NCBI RefSeq assembly: GCF_943193005.1
Contig: NZ_CALPCH010000010.1
Coordinates: forward strand, 19,229-83,228
Direction: 5' to 3'
Length of the DNA: 64,000 nucleotides
From: Pumilibacter intestinalis
GTDB taxonomy: Bacteria > Bacillota > Clostridia > Christensenellales > Pumilibacteraceae
The translations under genes and the position numbers were made by a program. Shown one piece after another: positions 49,312 to 58,577 of this stretch (its first letter is position 1; each line of letters begins with the position of its first letter). The notes beneath the pieces were generated by a model that ran no database searches, was not told the origin of the DNA, and was given only the letters and a program-made list of their open reading frames with translations.

Positions 49312-50229
49312 TCAGTAAGTCTCCTTGTTGAGTTTTTGCAATACGAACGTGAGCACGGACACTATTATAAGGAGTATAACGCTCATAGCCGAAGCTCTGC
49401 CGTACAAAAACGCGCTGTTTATGGCGTTGTTTATAGACATAATGGGAGTGAGCGCACTGTTCTGCGGTCCGCCGGTCGGGAACAGCATTATAACGGTGTC
49501 GTAAAGCTGAAACGCGCCTATAAACACGGTGGTGAGCACAAAGTAAGTTATGGGACGAAGAAGCGGTATAACTATTTTAAGCGTTATCTTAAACGAGTTT
49601 GCGCCCTCTATTTTGGCGGCCTCGAGTAGCGAAGAATTTATGCCCTGAATCGCCGCTATATAGAGCACCATGTTTGCGCCGCAACCGTTCCAAAGCCCCA
49701 CAATCACCACCGTTATCATGGCGGTAGCCGGCGAGTTGAGCCAGTTCACGCCCGGCAAACCTATAGCCCTTAAAGCAATGTTTATAATGCCCGACTCGCC
49801 GTTTAACATCCACGCCCACACCGAAGCTACGGCAATGCCGCTCGTAAGCGACGGAATATAAAACGCCATGCGCACGTATTTGTTGCCCCTCGTCTTTTTT
49901 GCAACCAAAAGAGCAAGCCCCATGCTGAGCATTACGTTGAGCGGAACGTACAAAATAACGTATATGCCGAGGTTTAATAGCGATTTTTTGAACCTCGAAA
50001 TATCGCGGGTGAAGATTTCCACGTAGTTGTGAATACCCCAGGGCGCGTATTTGTTTATGCCGTTAAAGTCCGAAAAACTCGTTACTATGGATATCACGAT
50101 AGGCAGAAATATGAAGCAGAAAAAGAGCACTACCGCGGGAAACACGAAACACCACCCTATAAGCGTTTTTCGTTTCTCCGCCTTGGTCATCTTCTTTTTG
50201 CCGCGCAAGAGCAATCCGTAGGCGTTCAT
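49312..50229 (-). CDS. sugar ABC transporter permease, MalF type
   Basis: This 305-residue CUT1 permease has six helices and the EAA motif LLEAAKIEGANSFKITLKIVIPLLRP. WCFVFPAVVLFFCFIFLPIV marks the first helix. It pairs with the permease 1 bp downstream and the binding protein 30 bp upstream. Confidence 0.94.
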   Translation of the reverse strand: MNAYGLLLRGKKKMTKAEKRKTLIGWCFVFPAVVLFFCFIFLPIVISIVTSFSDFNGINKYAPWGIHNYVEIFTRDISRFKKSLLNLGIYVILYVPLNVMLSMGLALLVAKKTRGNKYVRMAFYIPSLTSGIAVASVWAWMLNGESGIINIALRAIGLPGVNWLNSPATAMITVVIVGLWNGCGANMVLYIAAIQGINSSLLEAAKIEGANSFKITLKIVIPLLRPITYFVLTTVFIGAFQLYDTVIMLFPTGGPQNSALTPIMSINNAINSAFLYGRASAMSVILLIIVSVLTFVLQKLNKETY

Positions 50230-50259
50230 GAGTCCTCCTTTTGTATTTGTAATGGTTTT

Positions 50260-51768
50260 TTATTGCACTCCGAGGAAATGCGCGAGGTCACTGTCGCGCT
50301 CTATCTTTTTGAAGAACTCGTTCATGTGGAACGACGTTGCTTCTCCCGACGCGCCTTGCGTCTGTCTGCGCAGATATACGTCGAGCGAGGGCGACTGCAC
50401 GTTGCTTTCGTATAAGCTGTAAGCAATGTGCGGCGGACGGGTTTTGTAGTTGCCTATGCAGTCTATTGCCGTTTTAAGGTAAGGCGCGGCGTTCATGTGC
50501 TCCTCGTCGGCGCGTACCGTTTCCATTACCGAGGTACGCGCGGGGATAAGGTTGGACATCTCCGACCACATTTTGTAGTTGTCGTCGTTGAGTATCCACC
50601 ACTCCATAAGCTCCCAAGCCGCGTCTATGTGCGGGGCGCGCTGAGGAATAGCCATGCTGTAGCCGCCGAGCATGCCGCCGCGCTTATCGAGTCCGGGCGC
50701 GGACGGGAAAGGTATGAAATCGAAATTGAAAGTATCGGTCTTGTACTTGTTGTACGTGGTCATGCCGTTAAGTATGGAGTTGGTTTTGAACGCAACTTTT
50801 TCGGTAAGGAAATGGTCTACCGTGCCGGCATTGCTCATAAAGGTAAAGCTCGTTACGGCGTCTTTCTTTTCCTCGGGAGTGTCGGTGTCTTGATAAATGA
50901 GTCTGTCGAGATGCTGAAGAACGCTCTCCGTTGCCTGACGGTAAGTTCTGCCGAGAGGGTCGCCCGGTATGAGGGTGTTTGAGTGAAGCAACACTTTGCC
51001 CGCCTCTGCGTCGGCTACTTCTCCGCCCGCGGTGGAAACCCACGCCACAAACTCCGCGTCTACCGACATTCCCGCGCGATTGCGTATGCTGCCGTCGGGG
51101 TTCTTGTCGGTGCAACCGAGCGCGGCGGTGTGGAACTCGTTCCAATCTTCGGGATAGTTGAACTTGCTGTTCTCCTCTCCCACCGTGCTTTCGTCGGTCT
51201 TGCCCTCGTTTACGAGCCACTTAAGAGTGTTTTGGTCGGTAACCGATTTCGCCCAGTTGAGATATACGTTGCGATTAACGAACAGTCCCCAGGTGTCGAG
51301 GTCGAGCGGCAAGCCGTAGTGCTTTCCGTTATATTTGGTTTCGTTCATTGCCGCCGTATTGAACTCGTCGGCGGTGTGCCCCGCCGCGGTGAGTCTGTCG
51401 TCTAACGCAAGGAACACTTCCTGATTTGCAAGGCGCAAACTCTCCCAACGGTCCCAAATTATAACGTCGGCTATTCTGCCGCTTATCGCGCCCGTAGTCA
51501 TGTTGGCTCGCATATCCTGCTGAATTTCGGGCTTTTTAGCCAACGGCTTGCCGTTTAAGCGAGCGTAATCGTTGTACTTTTCCACCATTGCGTCAAGTAT
51601 GGGCTTGTTGTCGCCGCCCCAGTAGGTGCCCGCCCATATCGTGATTTCGCCTTCTCCGCCGCCCGCTCCGAAAAGCGTACAGCCCGCCATACCCGCAAAG
51701 CAGGTAAACGCCATTGCCGCAGATAAAGCCGCAAGCAATATTCTCTTTATGAGTCCTCTCTTTTTCAT
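50260..51768 (-). CDS. sugar ABC transporter substrate-binding lipoprotein
   Basis: This 502-residue extracellular binding protein of the CUT1 type has a signal peptide and lipobox (LSAAMAFTCFAGMAGCTLF). It then has an ITIWAGTYWGG start, VIIWDRWESLRLANQEVF and YGLPLDLDTWGLFVNRNVY, a loop with conserved hinge residues, and MLGGYSMAIPQRAPHIDAAWELMEW. Substrate is inferred as oligomannosides from the GH76/GH125/GH38 context. AAGGAG lies 7 nt before the ATG. Confidence 0.93.
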   Translation of the reverse strand: MKKRGLIKRILLAALSAAMAFTCFAGMAGCTLFGAGGGEGEITIWAGTYWGGDNKPILDAMVEKYNDYARLNGKPLAKKPEIQQDMRANMTTGAISGRIADVIIWDRWESLRLANQEVFLALDDRLTAAGHTADEFNTAAMNETKYNGKHYGLPLDLDTWGLFVNRNVYLNWAKSVTDQNTLKWLVNEGKTDESTVGEENSKFNYPEDWNEFHTAALGCTDKNPDGSIRNRAGMSVDAEFVAWVSTAGGEVADAEAGKVLLHSNTLIPGDPLGRTYRQATESVLQHLDRLIYQDTDTPEEKKDAVTSFTFMSNAGTVDHFLTEKVAFKTNSILNGMTTYNKYKTDTFNFDFIPFPSAPGLDKRGGMLGGYSMAIPQRAPHIDAAWELMEWWILNDDNYKMWSEMSNLIPARTSVMETVRADEEHMNAAPYLKTAIDCIGNYKTRPPHIAYSLYESNVQSPSLDVYLRRQTQGASGEATSFHMNEFFKKIERDSDLAHFLGVQ

Positions 51769-51780
51769 ATGCCTCTCCTT

Positions 51781-54700
51781 TTAAGCTCTCTTTTTACGGA
51801 TTACGAGCAGTGCGCCCGCAACCGCCGTTAAAACAACCGCTACTATAAGCATATCCGCGGCGGCAGTCGAACCGCAGCCGCAACCTTCTTCGCCCGCCGA
51901 GGTGGTCGCGCTCACGCTTACCATGCCCGAAGCATTGTGCTCGTCGGTTTCGGCAAAGCGCACGTATACCGTGTAATCGGTGGAGGCGGTAAGCCCCTCG
52001 AACACGTTGCTCTTTTGCCATGCGCCGGTTGCGCCGAGGCGGTATTCCGCACCCTCTATCGCCTTAACGGTTATGCTGTTTGCCGTTACTTTTTCTATTT
52101 CGGGAGAAGCGGGAGCGGCGGGAGTGAGTTTTTCCACCGTAACCGTAATTTCTATCGACTTGTCGAAATACGAATTTCCGCCCGCTTTGGTTATCTTGAG
52201 TTTTACAGAGCCCGCTTTAACGGCGGTAACCACGTTGCCGCTTACGGTCACGGCGTCGCCCGATATTATCTCAATAGTTATATCGCCGTTGCCGTTGCCG
52301 CCCGTTACCGTCACGGTGTAATTCTCGCCTATCTCTATGGTTTTGCCTTGAGCCGAAATATCGCTCATCTGCTCGCGAAGCACAAGCAGTTCCATAGCTT
52401 TGCCGTAGTCAATGCCCGCATTATACATAGCTTTGTAGTCGCCCGCGCCGGGAACGCTCACCGCGTTATACGCCGCAACAAACTCCGCAAAGCTCGTATC
52501 GGTGTATTTCTTGTCGCCGTTGTTGCCGTTCTTTATGAGGTCGAGTTCCGCCTTAATCTCGTTGTACGCGTCTTCGGTGCTCTCGAGCAACTCAAGAGCC
52601 GCCTCGAGCGCGGTAGTTTTGGCAATCATTTCGTTTTGAGTTTCGCTCGCCATTTTCAAAGCCGCCGCCTTAGCCTGCTCGAACTCTATAAAACTTGCCG
52701 CCGAGTATTTGTGGTTGTCGTTATCTACTATTGCGTTTACGCTTACAAGCGCTTCGTTGTACGCGGCTTTAACCTCCGCGGTGATAAGCCTTGCAAACGC
52801 GTTGTAGAGCGCGTTGTAAGCGTCCTTTACGGCTGCCAAACCCGAAGGCGCGGTTTCGGGCGAACTGCTATACGCCGCAGAAAATTCGGTAAACCCGAGC
52901 GCAAATTCGCTTGCTCCTTTATCGAGCGCGGTTTTGGCTTCGCCTGAACGGAAAGCAACGTATTCTTCGGAGAGAAGAGCCGTGAGTTCTTTGTAGCCGT
53001 CGGCGGATTTATTGAACACGCTTACGCCCTCGCAACCGTTCTTGCCGATAAGTCCGTTTACTTTAACGTAGCCGTTTGCAAAGGTTTGATAACGGTTACC
53101 GCCTACCGCAAACGCGTCGCTCGTGGGCGAACCCAAATCGAGTATGCCGTTGTAGTTGCCGTTGTCGTTGTCGCCTTTATCCATGGCGAACATTATTTCG
53201 TCTTTAATAATGAAGAACTCTTTAAGTTCTTTGTTATATGCGAGTATAGTCCAATAGTCGCGAGCTTCGTCCCAAAGCACAGCCGCGCTGTCGCCGTGAT
53301 AAAAGTTATCCACATACAACAGCTTATCGCGTATCTTCGCGCTTTGGAATACGGTTGTGTCTTTAAGGTCGCCGAGAGTGTAGCCGAGGTTATATCCGCT
53401 CGCTATTACGCCGTCGTAGTATGCCGACGCCTCTTTTGAGAATGCAAGCGCCTCTGCGGCGGTTTCGAATTTGAGAGTGTTTTTGTAGTTGTCTACTTTC
53501 TTTTCTTGCTTGCCGTTTTCCCAAATTTGAAGCGTGGTGCCCATTGCTCCGTACCAACCCGATACGTTCATGTTCGCGGCTTCTTCCGTTCCGTCATCTT
53601 TCACGTTTTTGTATTTAACAAGCTCCACAGCCGCGCCGTCTTCGCCCGTGACTTTGAGATATCCCTTTTGGAAATTCTGATATTTCACGCCGTTTACGGT
53701 AAACGCGTTAGCGTTGGGCATGCCCAAAGTTTTTTGGTTCCAAGGAGCAACGAAATTGCCCGTTACGAATATTACGCCGTTAGTACCCGTAAAGTCGGTT
53801 GCTTTGGCGTTAAGCACCATATAAGCCGCAAACGAGTCGCGAGCATGAATTTGAGCGCCCGCAGTTCCCTCGCCGTCGTTGAGCCTGTAAACCATGAGCG
53901 CGTTTTGGCGAGCGTTTTCGCTCATCCATATTTCGCCGAACGAGTCTATGTTGGAGGTGTTGCCGCCTGCGCGGATATATCCGCCCGCGTTAGAATAGAA
54001 AGGTATGGTTCCGTTCTTTACCGCCGCTTCCAAATCGGCTTTGGCGTCGGCAAGCTCGCGGCCGTCCATAATATAGCCTATTTGTTTGTTTATTTCGTTA
54101 ATAGCATTATTGAATGCGGCTATCATTTCGTCGAGAGTTTTGCCGTTTGGCGAGGCAACGAACTCCGAAGCGTGCTTGCTTATAGTAACCGACGGTACGA
54201 TATCTTCGAATTTAACCAAGAGCGCAAGAGCCGCGTTTATGGCGTCTATTTTTGCGAATTTTTCTTCATGCGAGCTTTCGGATAATGCCAACGCTTGTGT
54301 TTTAGCGGCGGCAAACGCGGTATAGCTCGAAACCGTATAAATCTTATTATCGTTTGAAGGTATTGCGTTTATCTTTTCTATCGCGGCTGCGAGAACGGCG
54401 GTAGGGTCGCTCACCTCGAGTGCGTTGAATGCATCGTAAAGCGCATTGTATGCGGCGGCGATTTCTTCTGCTCCGCTATCCGCGCCAAGCGTTTTATCGT
54501 ATTCGGTCTTAAACGCCGCATACGTTTCCGCCGTGTAAGTGCGCTCGTTATCGTATGCGGTTTTTGCTTCGCCGTTTTTGAAATTTCCGAAATCCTCGGT
54601 AAGCATTTCTTTAAGCGGCTTATAACCCTCGTCTTTGGAACGCGATACCGAATATTCGTCGCCGAGTTTATTTTCGGGAACAAGTCTGTTAACCTTGATA

Positions 54701-55887
54701 TATCCATCTTCGAAATCTTGGTAACGCGCTTTGTGAGCGTTCACCGCAAAATCATTCGACGTAGGGTTGCCTACGCCCTTGCCGGTAGAATTGCCGCTGT
54801 TATCAAACGCTTCAATCGCGCTCTTTGCTTCAATCGCGCTCAAAAAGTCGTTTTTGAATAAAAACAGTTTTTTCGTATTTTCATTCAAAGCTATAGCCGT
54901 CCAATTGTCGCGGCTGTCACTCCAAGGCTTTGCAACGCTGTCGCCCGCATAAAAGTTGGTAAGCTTATAGGTATGACGAATTTGTTCGGCTCCGAAATAC
55001 ACTTCGTTTTTGCTCGGGTATCCGGGATTGTAACCGCTTTTGCGCAATTCGTCGTAATAAGCGGAGGCATAAGCCGCGAACTCTTTCACCTCGCCTTCGG
55101 TAGTTGCGCCGATTTTGTTCTTGTCGCCGCCTACCGCGCCGCTCGCGCCGAACCAGCCCAACGCGTTAAGGTCGGCGGCTTGCACGTTGCCCTCGGCGTC
55201 CACGTTTTTGTATTGCACGAGTTCAACTGCGTTTTCTCCCTCTTTCTTCAAATAACCGCGTTGGAAATTTTGATATACCGTAGTTCCTACCTTAAACGTA
55301 TTGCCGTTCGCCAAGCCGAGTTTCCCTTTTTCGGAACTCCATTTCACGGCAAAATCACCGGTAACGAAAACCACTCCGTTGGTACCGGTTGTATCGGTTG
55401 CCTTTGCGTTGAATACTACAAGCGCGGCTTTTTCGGTTCTGAAACTCGGCACAAAGCCTTCGGTTAGGCGGTAAACGGGCAAAGCGTCTTGCACTATATT
55501 TTCATTTACCCATTTTTCGCCGTATTTGCATTCTCCCTCGAAATTCGAGGTTGTAAGATAGCCGTCGTTTTCTTTCGAATAAAACGGAATTCTGCCGCTC
55601 TTTACCGCTTCGGTCAAATCTCCGTTTTCGTCTTTTATCTTTTTGATTTCCAGATTTATCGAGTTTATCGCATTTTCATACGCCGTTTTAAGGTCGTTCC
55701 AACCTTTACCTTTCGGCAATGCGTAAAACTTATTCTCGTGTTCGTTAAAAGTAATTGCGGCGGGAGTCTCCGACTCCGTTTCATTTGCTAAGAGTCCCCC
55801 CCCCGTCGCATACGCCACTGCCGCGCCGGACAGCCCGAGAGCCATTACCAGCGCAATCAACACAGTAACAAGCATTTTTCTCTTCAT
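51781..55887 (-). CDS. giant surface protein, two long internal repeats with LGFP-like modules
   Basis: This 1,368-residue protein has the signal peptide MLVTVLIALVMALGLSGAAV and two copies of a roughly 530-residue repeat (about 20-540 and 545-1085). Each has PNGKTLDEMIAAFNNAINEI-type helices, TGTNGVIFVTGNF, an LGFP-like LGMPNANAFTVNGVKYQNF and GYxKVxG modules, then NPTSNDFAVN/SPTSDAFAVGGNRYQTF. Helical repeats like TYTAETYAAFKTEYDKTL follow each copy. After a helical stretch comes a Big/Fn3-like domain (about 1210-1330). The end EEGCGCGSTAAADMLIVAVV, then IRKKRA, resembles a sorting signal. It is first in the operon, before the binding protein. A surface glycan-binding or scaffolding role is inferred. 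Confidence 0.8.
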   Translation of the reverse strand: MKRKMLVTVLIALVMALGLSGAAVAYATGGGLLANETESETPAAITFNEHENKFYALPKGKGWNDLKTAYENAINSINLEIKKIKDENGDLTEAVKSGRIPFYSKENDGYLTTSNFEGECKYGEKWVNENIVQDALPVYRLTEGFVPSFRTEKAALVVFNAKATDTTGTNGVVFVTGDFAVKWSSEKGKLGLANGNTFKVGTTVYQNFQRGYLKKEGENAVELVQYKNVDAEGNVQAADLNALGWFGASGAVGGDKNKIGATTEGEVKEFAAYASAYYDELRKSGYNPGYPSKNEVYFGAEQIRHTYKLTNFYAGDSVAKPWSDSRDNWTAIALNENTKKLFLFKNDFLSAIEAKSAIEAFDNSGNSTGKGVGNPTSNDFAVNAHKARYQDFEDGYIKVNRLVPENKLGDEYSVSRSKDEGYKPLKEMLTEDFGNFKNGEAKTAYDNERTYTAETYAAFKTEYDKTLGADSGAEEIAAAYNALYDAFNALEVSDPTAVLAAAIEKINAIPSNDNKIYTVSSYTAFAAAKTQALALSESSHEEKFAKIDAINAALALLVKFEDIVPSVTISKHASEFVASPNGKTLDEMIAAFNNAINEINKQIGYIMDGRELADAKADLEAAVKNGTIPFYSNAGGYIRAGGNTSNIDSFGEIWMSENARQNALMVYRLNDGEGTAGAQIHARDSFAAYMVLNAKATDFTGTNGVIFVTGNFVAPWNQKTLGMPNANAFTVNGVKYQNFQKGYLKVTGEDGAAVELVKYKNVKDDGTEEAANMNVSGWYGAMGTTLQIWENGKQEKKVDNYKNTLKFETAAEALAFSKEASAYYDGVIASGYNLGYTLGDLKDTTVFQSAKIRDKLLYVDNFYHGDSAAVLWDEARDYWTILAYNKELKEFFIIKDEIMFAMDKGDNDNGNYNGILDLGSPTSDAFAVGGNRYQTFANGYVKVNGLIGKNGCEGVSVFNKSADGYKELTALLSEEYVAFRSGEAKTALDKGASEFALGFTEFSAAYSSSPETAPSGLAAVKDAYNALYNAFARLITAEVKAAYNEALVSVNAIVDNDNHKYSAASFIEFEQAKAAALKMASETQNEMIAKTTALEAALELLESTEDAYNEIKAELDLIKNGNNGDKKYTDTSFAEFVAAYNAVSVPGAGDYKAMYNAGIDYGKAMELLVLREQMSDISAQGKTIEIGENYTVTVTGGNGNGDITIEIISGDAVTVSGNVVTAVKAGSVKLKITKAGGNSYFDKSIEITVTVEKLTPAAPASPEIEKVTANSITVKAIEGAEYRLGATGAWQKSNVFEGLTASTDYTVYVRFAETDEHNASGMVSVSATTSAGEEGCGCGSTAAADMLIVAVVLTAVAGALLVIRKKRA

Positions 55888-55922
55888 TGTCCCTCTTTCC
55901 TCCGTTTCTATAATTTTTCGGG

Positions 55923-56004
55923 TATTTGTAATAAAACAATATAACATTATTTATTACATTTAGCCCTATGTCAACATAATATCATATAATTGTGCAGTTG
56001 TCAA
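55923..56004 (-). promoter_or_regulatory. tandem promoters and operator of the mannan operon
   Basis: Reverse-strand promoter 1 has TTGACA (55999-56004), 17 bp, TATTAT (55976-55981). Promoter 2 has TTGACA (55969-55974), 17 bp, AATAAT (55946-55951). Inverted half-sites TTTGTAATAAA (55925-55935) and TTTATTACATT lie at and below the promoters. Confidence 0.65.
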
Positions 56005-56047
56005 TAAGATTTTTGAAAATTTTGTGCAGTTTTTTTGGATTTTAGGG

Positions 56048-56076
56048 TAGACAAAGCCCGAAATCTATGATAAAAT
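56048..56076 (+). promoter_or_regulatory. promoter of the GH125 gene
   Basis: TAGACA (56048-56053), 17 bp, TAAAAT (56071-56076). Confidence 0.6.
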
Positions 56077-56098
56077 AATGACATAGCTTACAAAAAGC

Positions 56099-56119
56099 AT
56101 TACATTTGTATTACATTTG
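56099..56119 (+). promoter_or_regulatory. direct-repeat operator before GH125
   Basis: ATTACATTT occurs twice, 12 bp apart, between promoter and Shine-Dalgarno. The same half-site (AAATGTAAT on the other strand) occurs at 55950-55960 and 61602-61615. Confidence 0.5.
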
Positions 56120-56131
56120 AGGTGAAATGTT

Positions 56132-57403
56132 ATGGAAATTATGAAAACATGGCTCGATGAATTCTGCGAAAAGCGGTTGCCGCACGGCGACGTGGAAAAG
56201 CTCTTTCGCTCCTGCTTTATGAACACTATAGAAACCACCGTTGAATTTCCCGAGGAAGGCGACACCTACGTTTTCACGGGCGACATACCCGCAATGTGGT
56301 TGCGCGACAGTTCCGCACAGCTTATTCCCTACTTAAATCTCGCCAAAGAATACAAAGAAATACGCGCCATGTTTTCGGGATTACTCAAAAGACAATTCCG
56401 TTACATACTGCTCGACCCCTACGCCAATGCGTTCAACAAAACCGCCAACGGGCACGGGCACAAAGACAAAACCAAGCAAAACGATTGGGTGTGGGAACGC
56501 AAATACGAGATAGACTCCCTTTGCTATCCGCTGTGGCTCGCCTGCCGCTACTACAACGAAACCAAAGACTCCGAGCCGCTCGGCGAACCGTTTATTAAGG
56601 CACTGAACACGGTGCTCGAGGTATTCGAAACGGAACAGCGCCACAACGAACGCTCCGATTATTCGTTTATACGCGAGGGCGAATACGCGCAAGACACTCT
56701 CCCCAACAACGGCAAGGGCGACGAAATTCCGTACACGGGCATGACCTGGTCGGCGTTCCGCCCCTCCGACGACAGGTGCGTATACAACTACCTCGTTCCC
56801 TCCAACATGTTTGCGGTGGTTACGCTACGCGGAGTTGCCGCTTTGGGCAAAAACATAGTGCCCGCCGCCGTAGCAAAACGGTGCGTTTCGCTCGCCGACG
56901 AAATAGACGGCGGAGTAACCCGCTTCGGCACGGTAAATCACCCCGATTTCGGCAAAATGTACGTGTACGAAACGGACGGCAAGGGCAACAATCTGCTCAT
57001 GGACGACGCCAACGTGCCGAGCCTTTTAAGTTTGCCGTATATAGGATACTGCAAGCTCGACGACCCCGTATACTTAAACACCCGCAAGTTTATTTTGAGC
57101 GAACAAAACCCCTATTATTTCAAGGGCAAGTGCGCTTCGGGTTTGGGCAGTCCGCACACTCCCAAAGGCTACATATGGCACATAGGCTTGCTTTTGCAAG
57201 GGCTCACCGCCCGAACCAAAGAGGAAAAGCGCGAAATTCTTTCCGCGCTGAGAGCAACCCACGCGGGCACGTTCTTCATGCACGAGGGTTTTGACAAAGA
57301 CGACCCGAGCCGCTTCACCCGCCCGTGGTTTTCGTGGGCAAACAGCCTTTTCGCGGCGTTTATAATAGAAAATCAAGCCGACTTAGCCGACTTGATTGCG
57401 TAA
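56132..57403 (+). CDS. GH125 exo-alpha-1,6-mannosidase
   Basis: This 423-residue (alpha/alpha)6-barrel inverting enzyme releases non-reducing alpha-1,6-mannose. It has TGDIPAMWLRDSSAQLIPYL (about 48-67), DPYANAFNKTANGHGH, the KYEIDSLCYPLWLAC motif with conserved Asp/Glu, PYTGMTWSAFRPSDD and the C-terminal HEGFDKDDPSRFTRPWFSWANS. It has no signal peptide, so it is cytoplasmic. It is transcribed divergently from the operon starting at 55887. GAGGTG lies 6-7 nt upstream. Confidence 0.93.
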   Translation: MEIMKTWLDEFCEKRLPHGDVEKLFRSCFMNTIETTVEFPEEGDTYVFTGDIPAMWLRDSSAQLIPYLNLAKEYKEIRAMFSGLLKRQFRYILLDPYANAFNKTANGHGHKDKTKQNDWVWERKYEIDSLCYPLWLACRYYNETKDSEPLGEPFIKALNTVLEVFETEQRHNERSDYSFIREGEYAQDTLPNNGKGDEIPYTGMTWSAFRPSDDRCVYNYLVPSNMFAVVTLRGVAALGKNIVPAAVAKRCVSLADEIDGGVTRFGTVNHPDFGKMYVYETDGKGNNLLMDDANVPSLLSLPYIGYCKLDDPVYLNTRKFILSEQNPYYFKGKCASGLGSPHTPKGYIWHIGLLLQGLTARTKEEKREILSALRATHAGTFFMHEGFDKDDPSRFTRPWFSWANSLFAAFIIENQADLADLIA

Positions 57404-57425
57404 AAATCATAATATCGAATTCGGT

Positions 57426-58520
57426 TTAACGGCAGTCTGCAACGCTGCCGTTATCTATTATTTCGGCGTCGAACAGTTTGGAACGAGGAACGCTCTCGCC
57501 GCGCAACAGCTTGTATATGGCTTCCACCGAGCTTTCGCCTATAAGGTCTTGCCTTTGGCGCATATACGTTGTTTGGTTGCGCCTGAAAATATCGTTGTGA
57601 TTGTCGAAAGTGATTATCGAGAAATCCTCGGGTATTCTCTTGCCGAGCTCGCGGCACGAGGAACGAATTATGCGCGATATCGCGTATTCGGAAGCAAACG
57701 CGCAAGTTATATCCGGTCGCTTTTGCAAAAAGTCTTTCACGCGCTCTATGTCCGCCCGCACGTCGGCTTGCGTTACGTTGCCCATTTGGGTGCTGTATAT
57801 TTCGGTAAAAAAACTGCTTTCGTCGGCAACTACGCCGTACTGCGCGCACTGCCGCTTAAATCCGTCCATGCGCTCGCGGAGCGAACTCGTGTTGTGCATG
57901 TGCCCCACAAACATACATATGTTTCTATGCCCTTTATCGAGCAAGAACTTTGTGGCGATTTCCGCGCTTCGGTAATTGTCGCTACCTATAAAAGGTATGG
58001 AAAAGCCGTTTATTTCCCTATCGAGCGTAACTATGGGAAAGCCGCCGAGCGTAAGTTTTATGAGCTCGGGATTGTAAAGTTCGTCGGGCACGGGCTGAAT
58101 TATTATGCCCGCCACGTTGAGCCGCAACAACAGCGAAATTATCTCTTTTTCTTTGTTTACGTCGAAATACGAGTTTTTGAGTATCACCGAAAATCCGAGC
58201 TTGTCCGCCGTTTTCTCCACCGCGCGGATTATATCCATGCCGAACGCCGCCGAAAACGAACACAGCACTAGCCCTATAAGCCGTTTTTCGCCGAGAACCG
58301 CCGCGGGAGCTTCGCCCACAAAAGTGCCCTTGCCCGATATACGGTATATTATCCGCTGTTCGGAAAGCTGTTTCATGGCTTTTTGAACCGTGATACGGCT
58401 TACTCCGTATTGCTCGCACAGCTCGAGCTCGGCGGGGAGCTTATCCCCTCTTTTGAGCATTCCCGAAGCTATTTTTTCCAACACGGCATCCGCTATTTTT
58501 TGATACCCGAATTGACTCAT
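57426..58520 (-). CDS. GntR-headed LacI-type sugar regulator (AraR-like architecture)
   Basis: This 364-residue protein has a GntR winged helix (about 1-70, KRGDKLPAELELCEQYGVSRITVQKAMKQLSEQ) fused to a periplasmic-binding-like sugar sensor (about 80-360: LIGLVLCSFSAAFGMDIIRA, NVAGIIIQPVP, PIVTLDREI, FIGSDNYRSAEIATKFLLDKGH). This is the AraR-type arrangement. It is probably the local regulator of mannan genes. ATG 58518-58520 is chosen over the earlier in-frame start because its promoter lies within that segment. Its promoter overlaps a TTTGATATATTATATCAAA palindrome, indicating autoregulation. Confidence 0.9.
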   Translation of the reverse strand: MSQFGYQKIADAVLEKIASGMLKRGDKLPAELELCEQYGVSRITVQKAMKQLSEQRIIYRISGKGTFVGEAPAAVLGEKRLIGLVLCSFSAAFGMDIIRAVEKTADKLGFSVILKNSYFDVNKEKEIISLLLRLNVAGIIIQPVPDELYNPELIKLTLGGFPIVTLDREINGFSIPFIGSDNYRSAEIATKFLLDKGHRNICMFVGHMHNTSSLRERMDGFKRQCAQYGVVADESSFFTEIYSTQMGNVTQADVRADIERVKDFLQKRPDITCAFASEYAISRIIRSSCRELGKRIPEDFSIITFDNHNDIFRRNQTTYMRQRQDLIGESSVEAIYKLLRGESVPRSKLFDAEIIDNGSVADCR

Positions 58521-58540
58521 ATTCGCGCCGCCTGTATTAT

Positions 58541-58577
58541 TTTGATATATTATATCAAATAAAGTATTGTTTGTCAA
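58541..58577 (-). promoter_or_regulatory. consensus promoter and palindromic operator of the regulator gene
   Basis: On the reverse strand TTGACA (58572-58577), 17 bp, TATAAT (58549-58554). The near-palindrome TTTGATATATTATATCAAA (58541-58559) covers the -10. The -35 lies over the stop codon of the GH38 gene. Confidence 0.8.
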
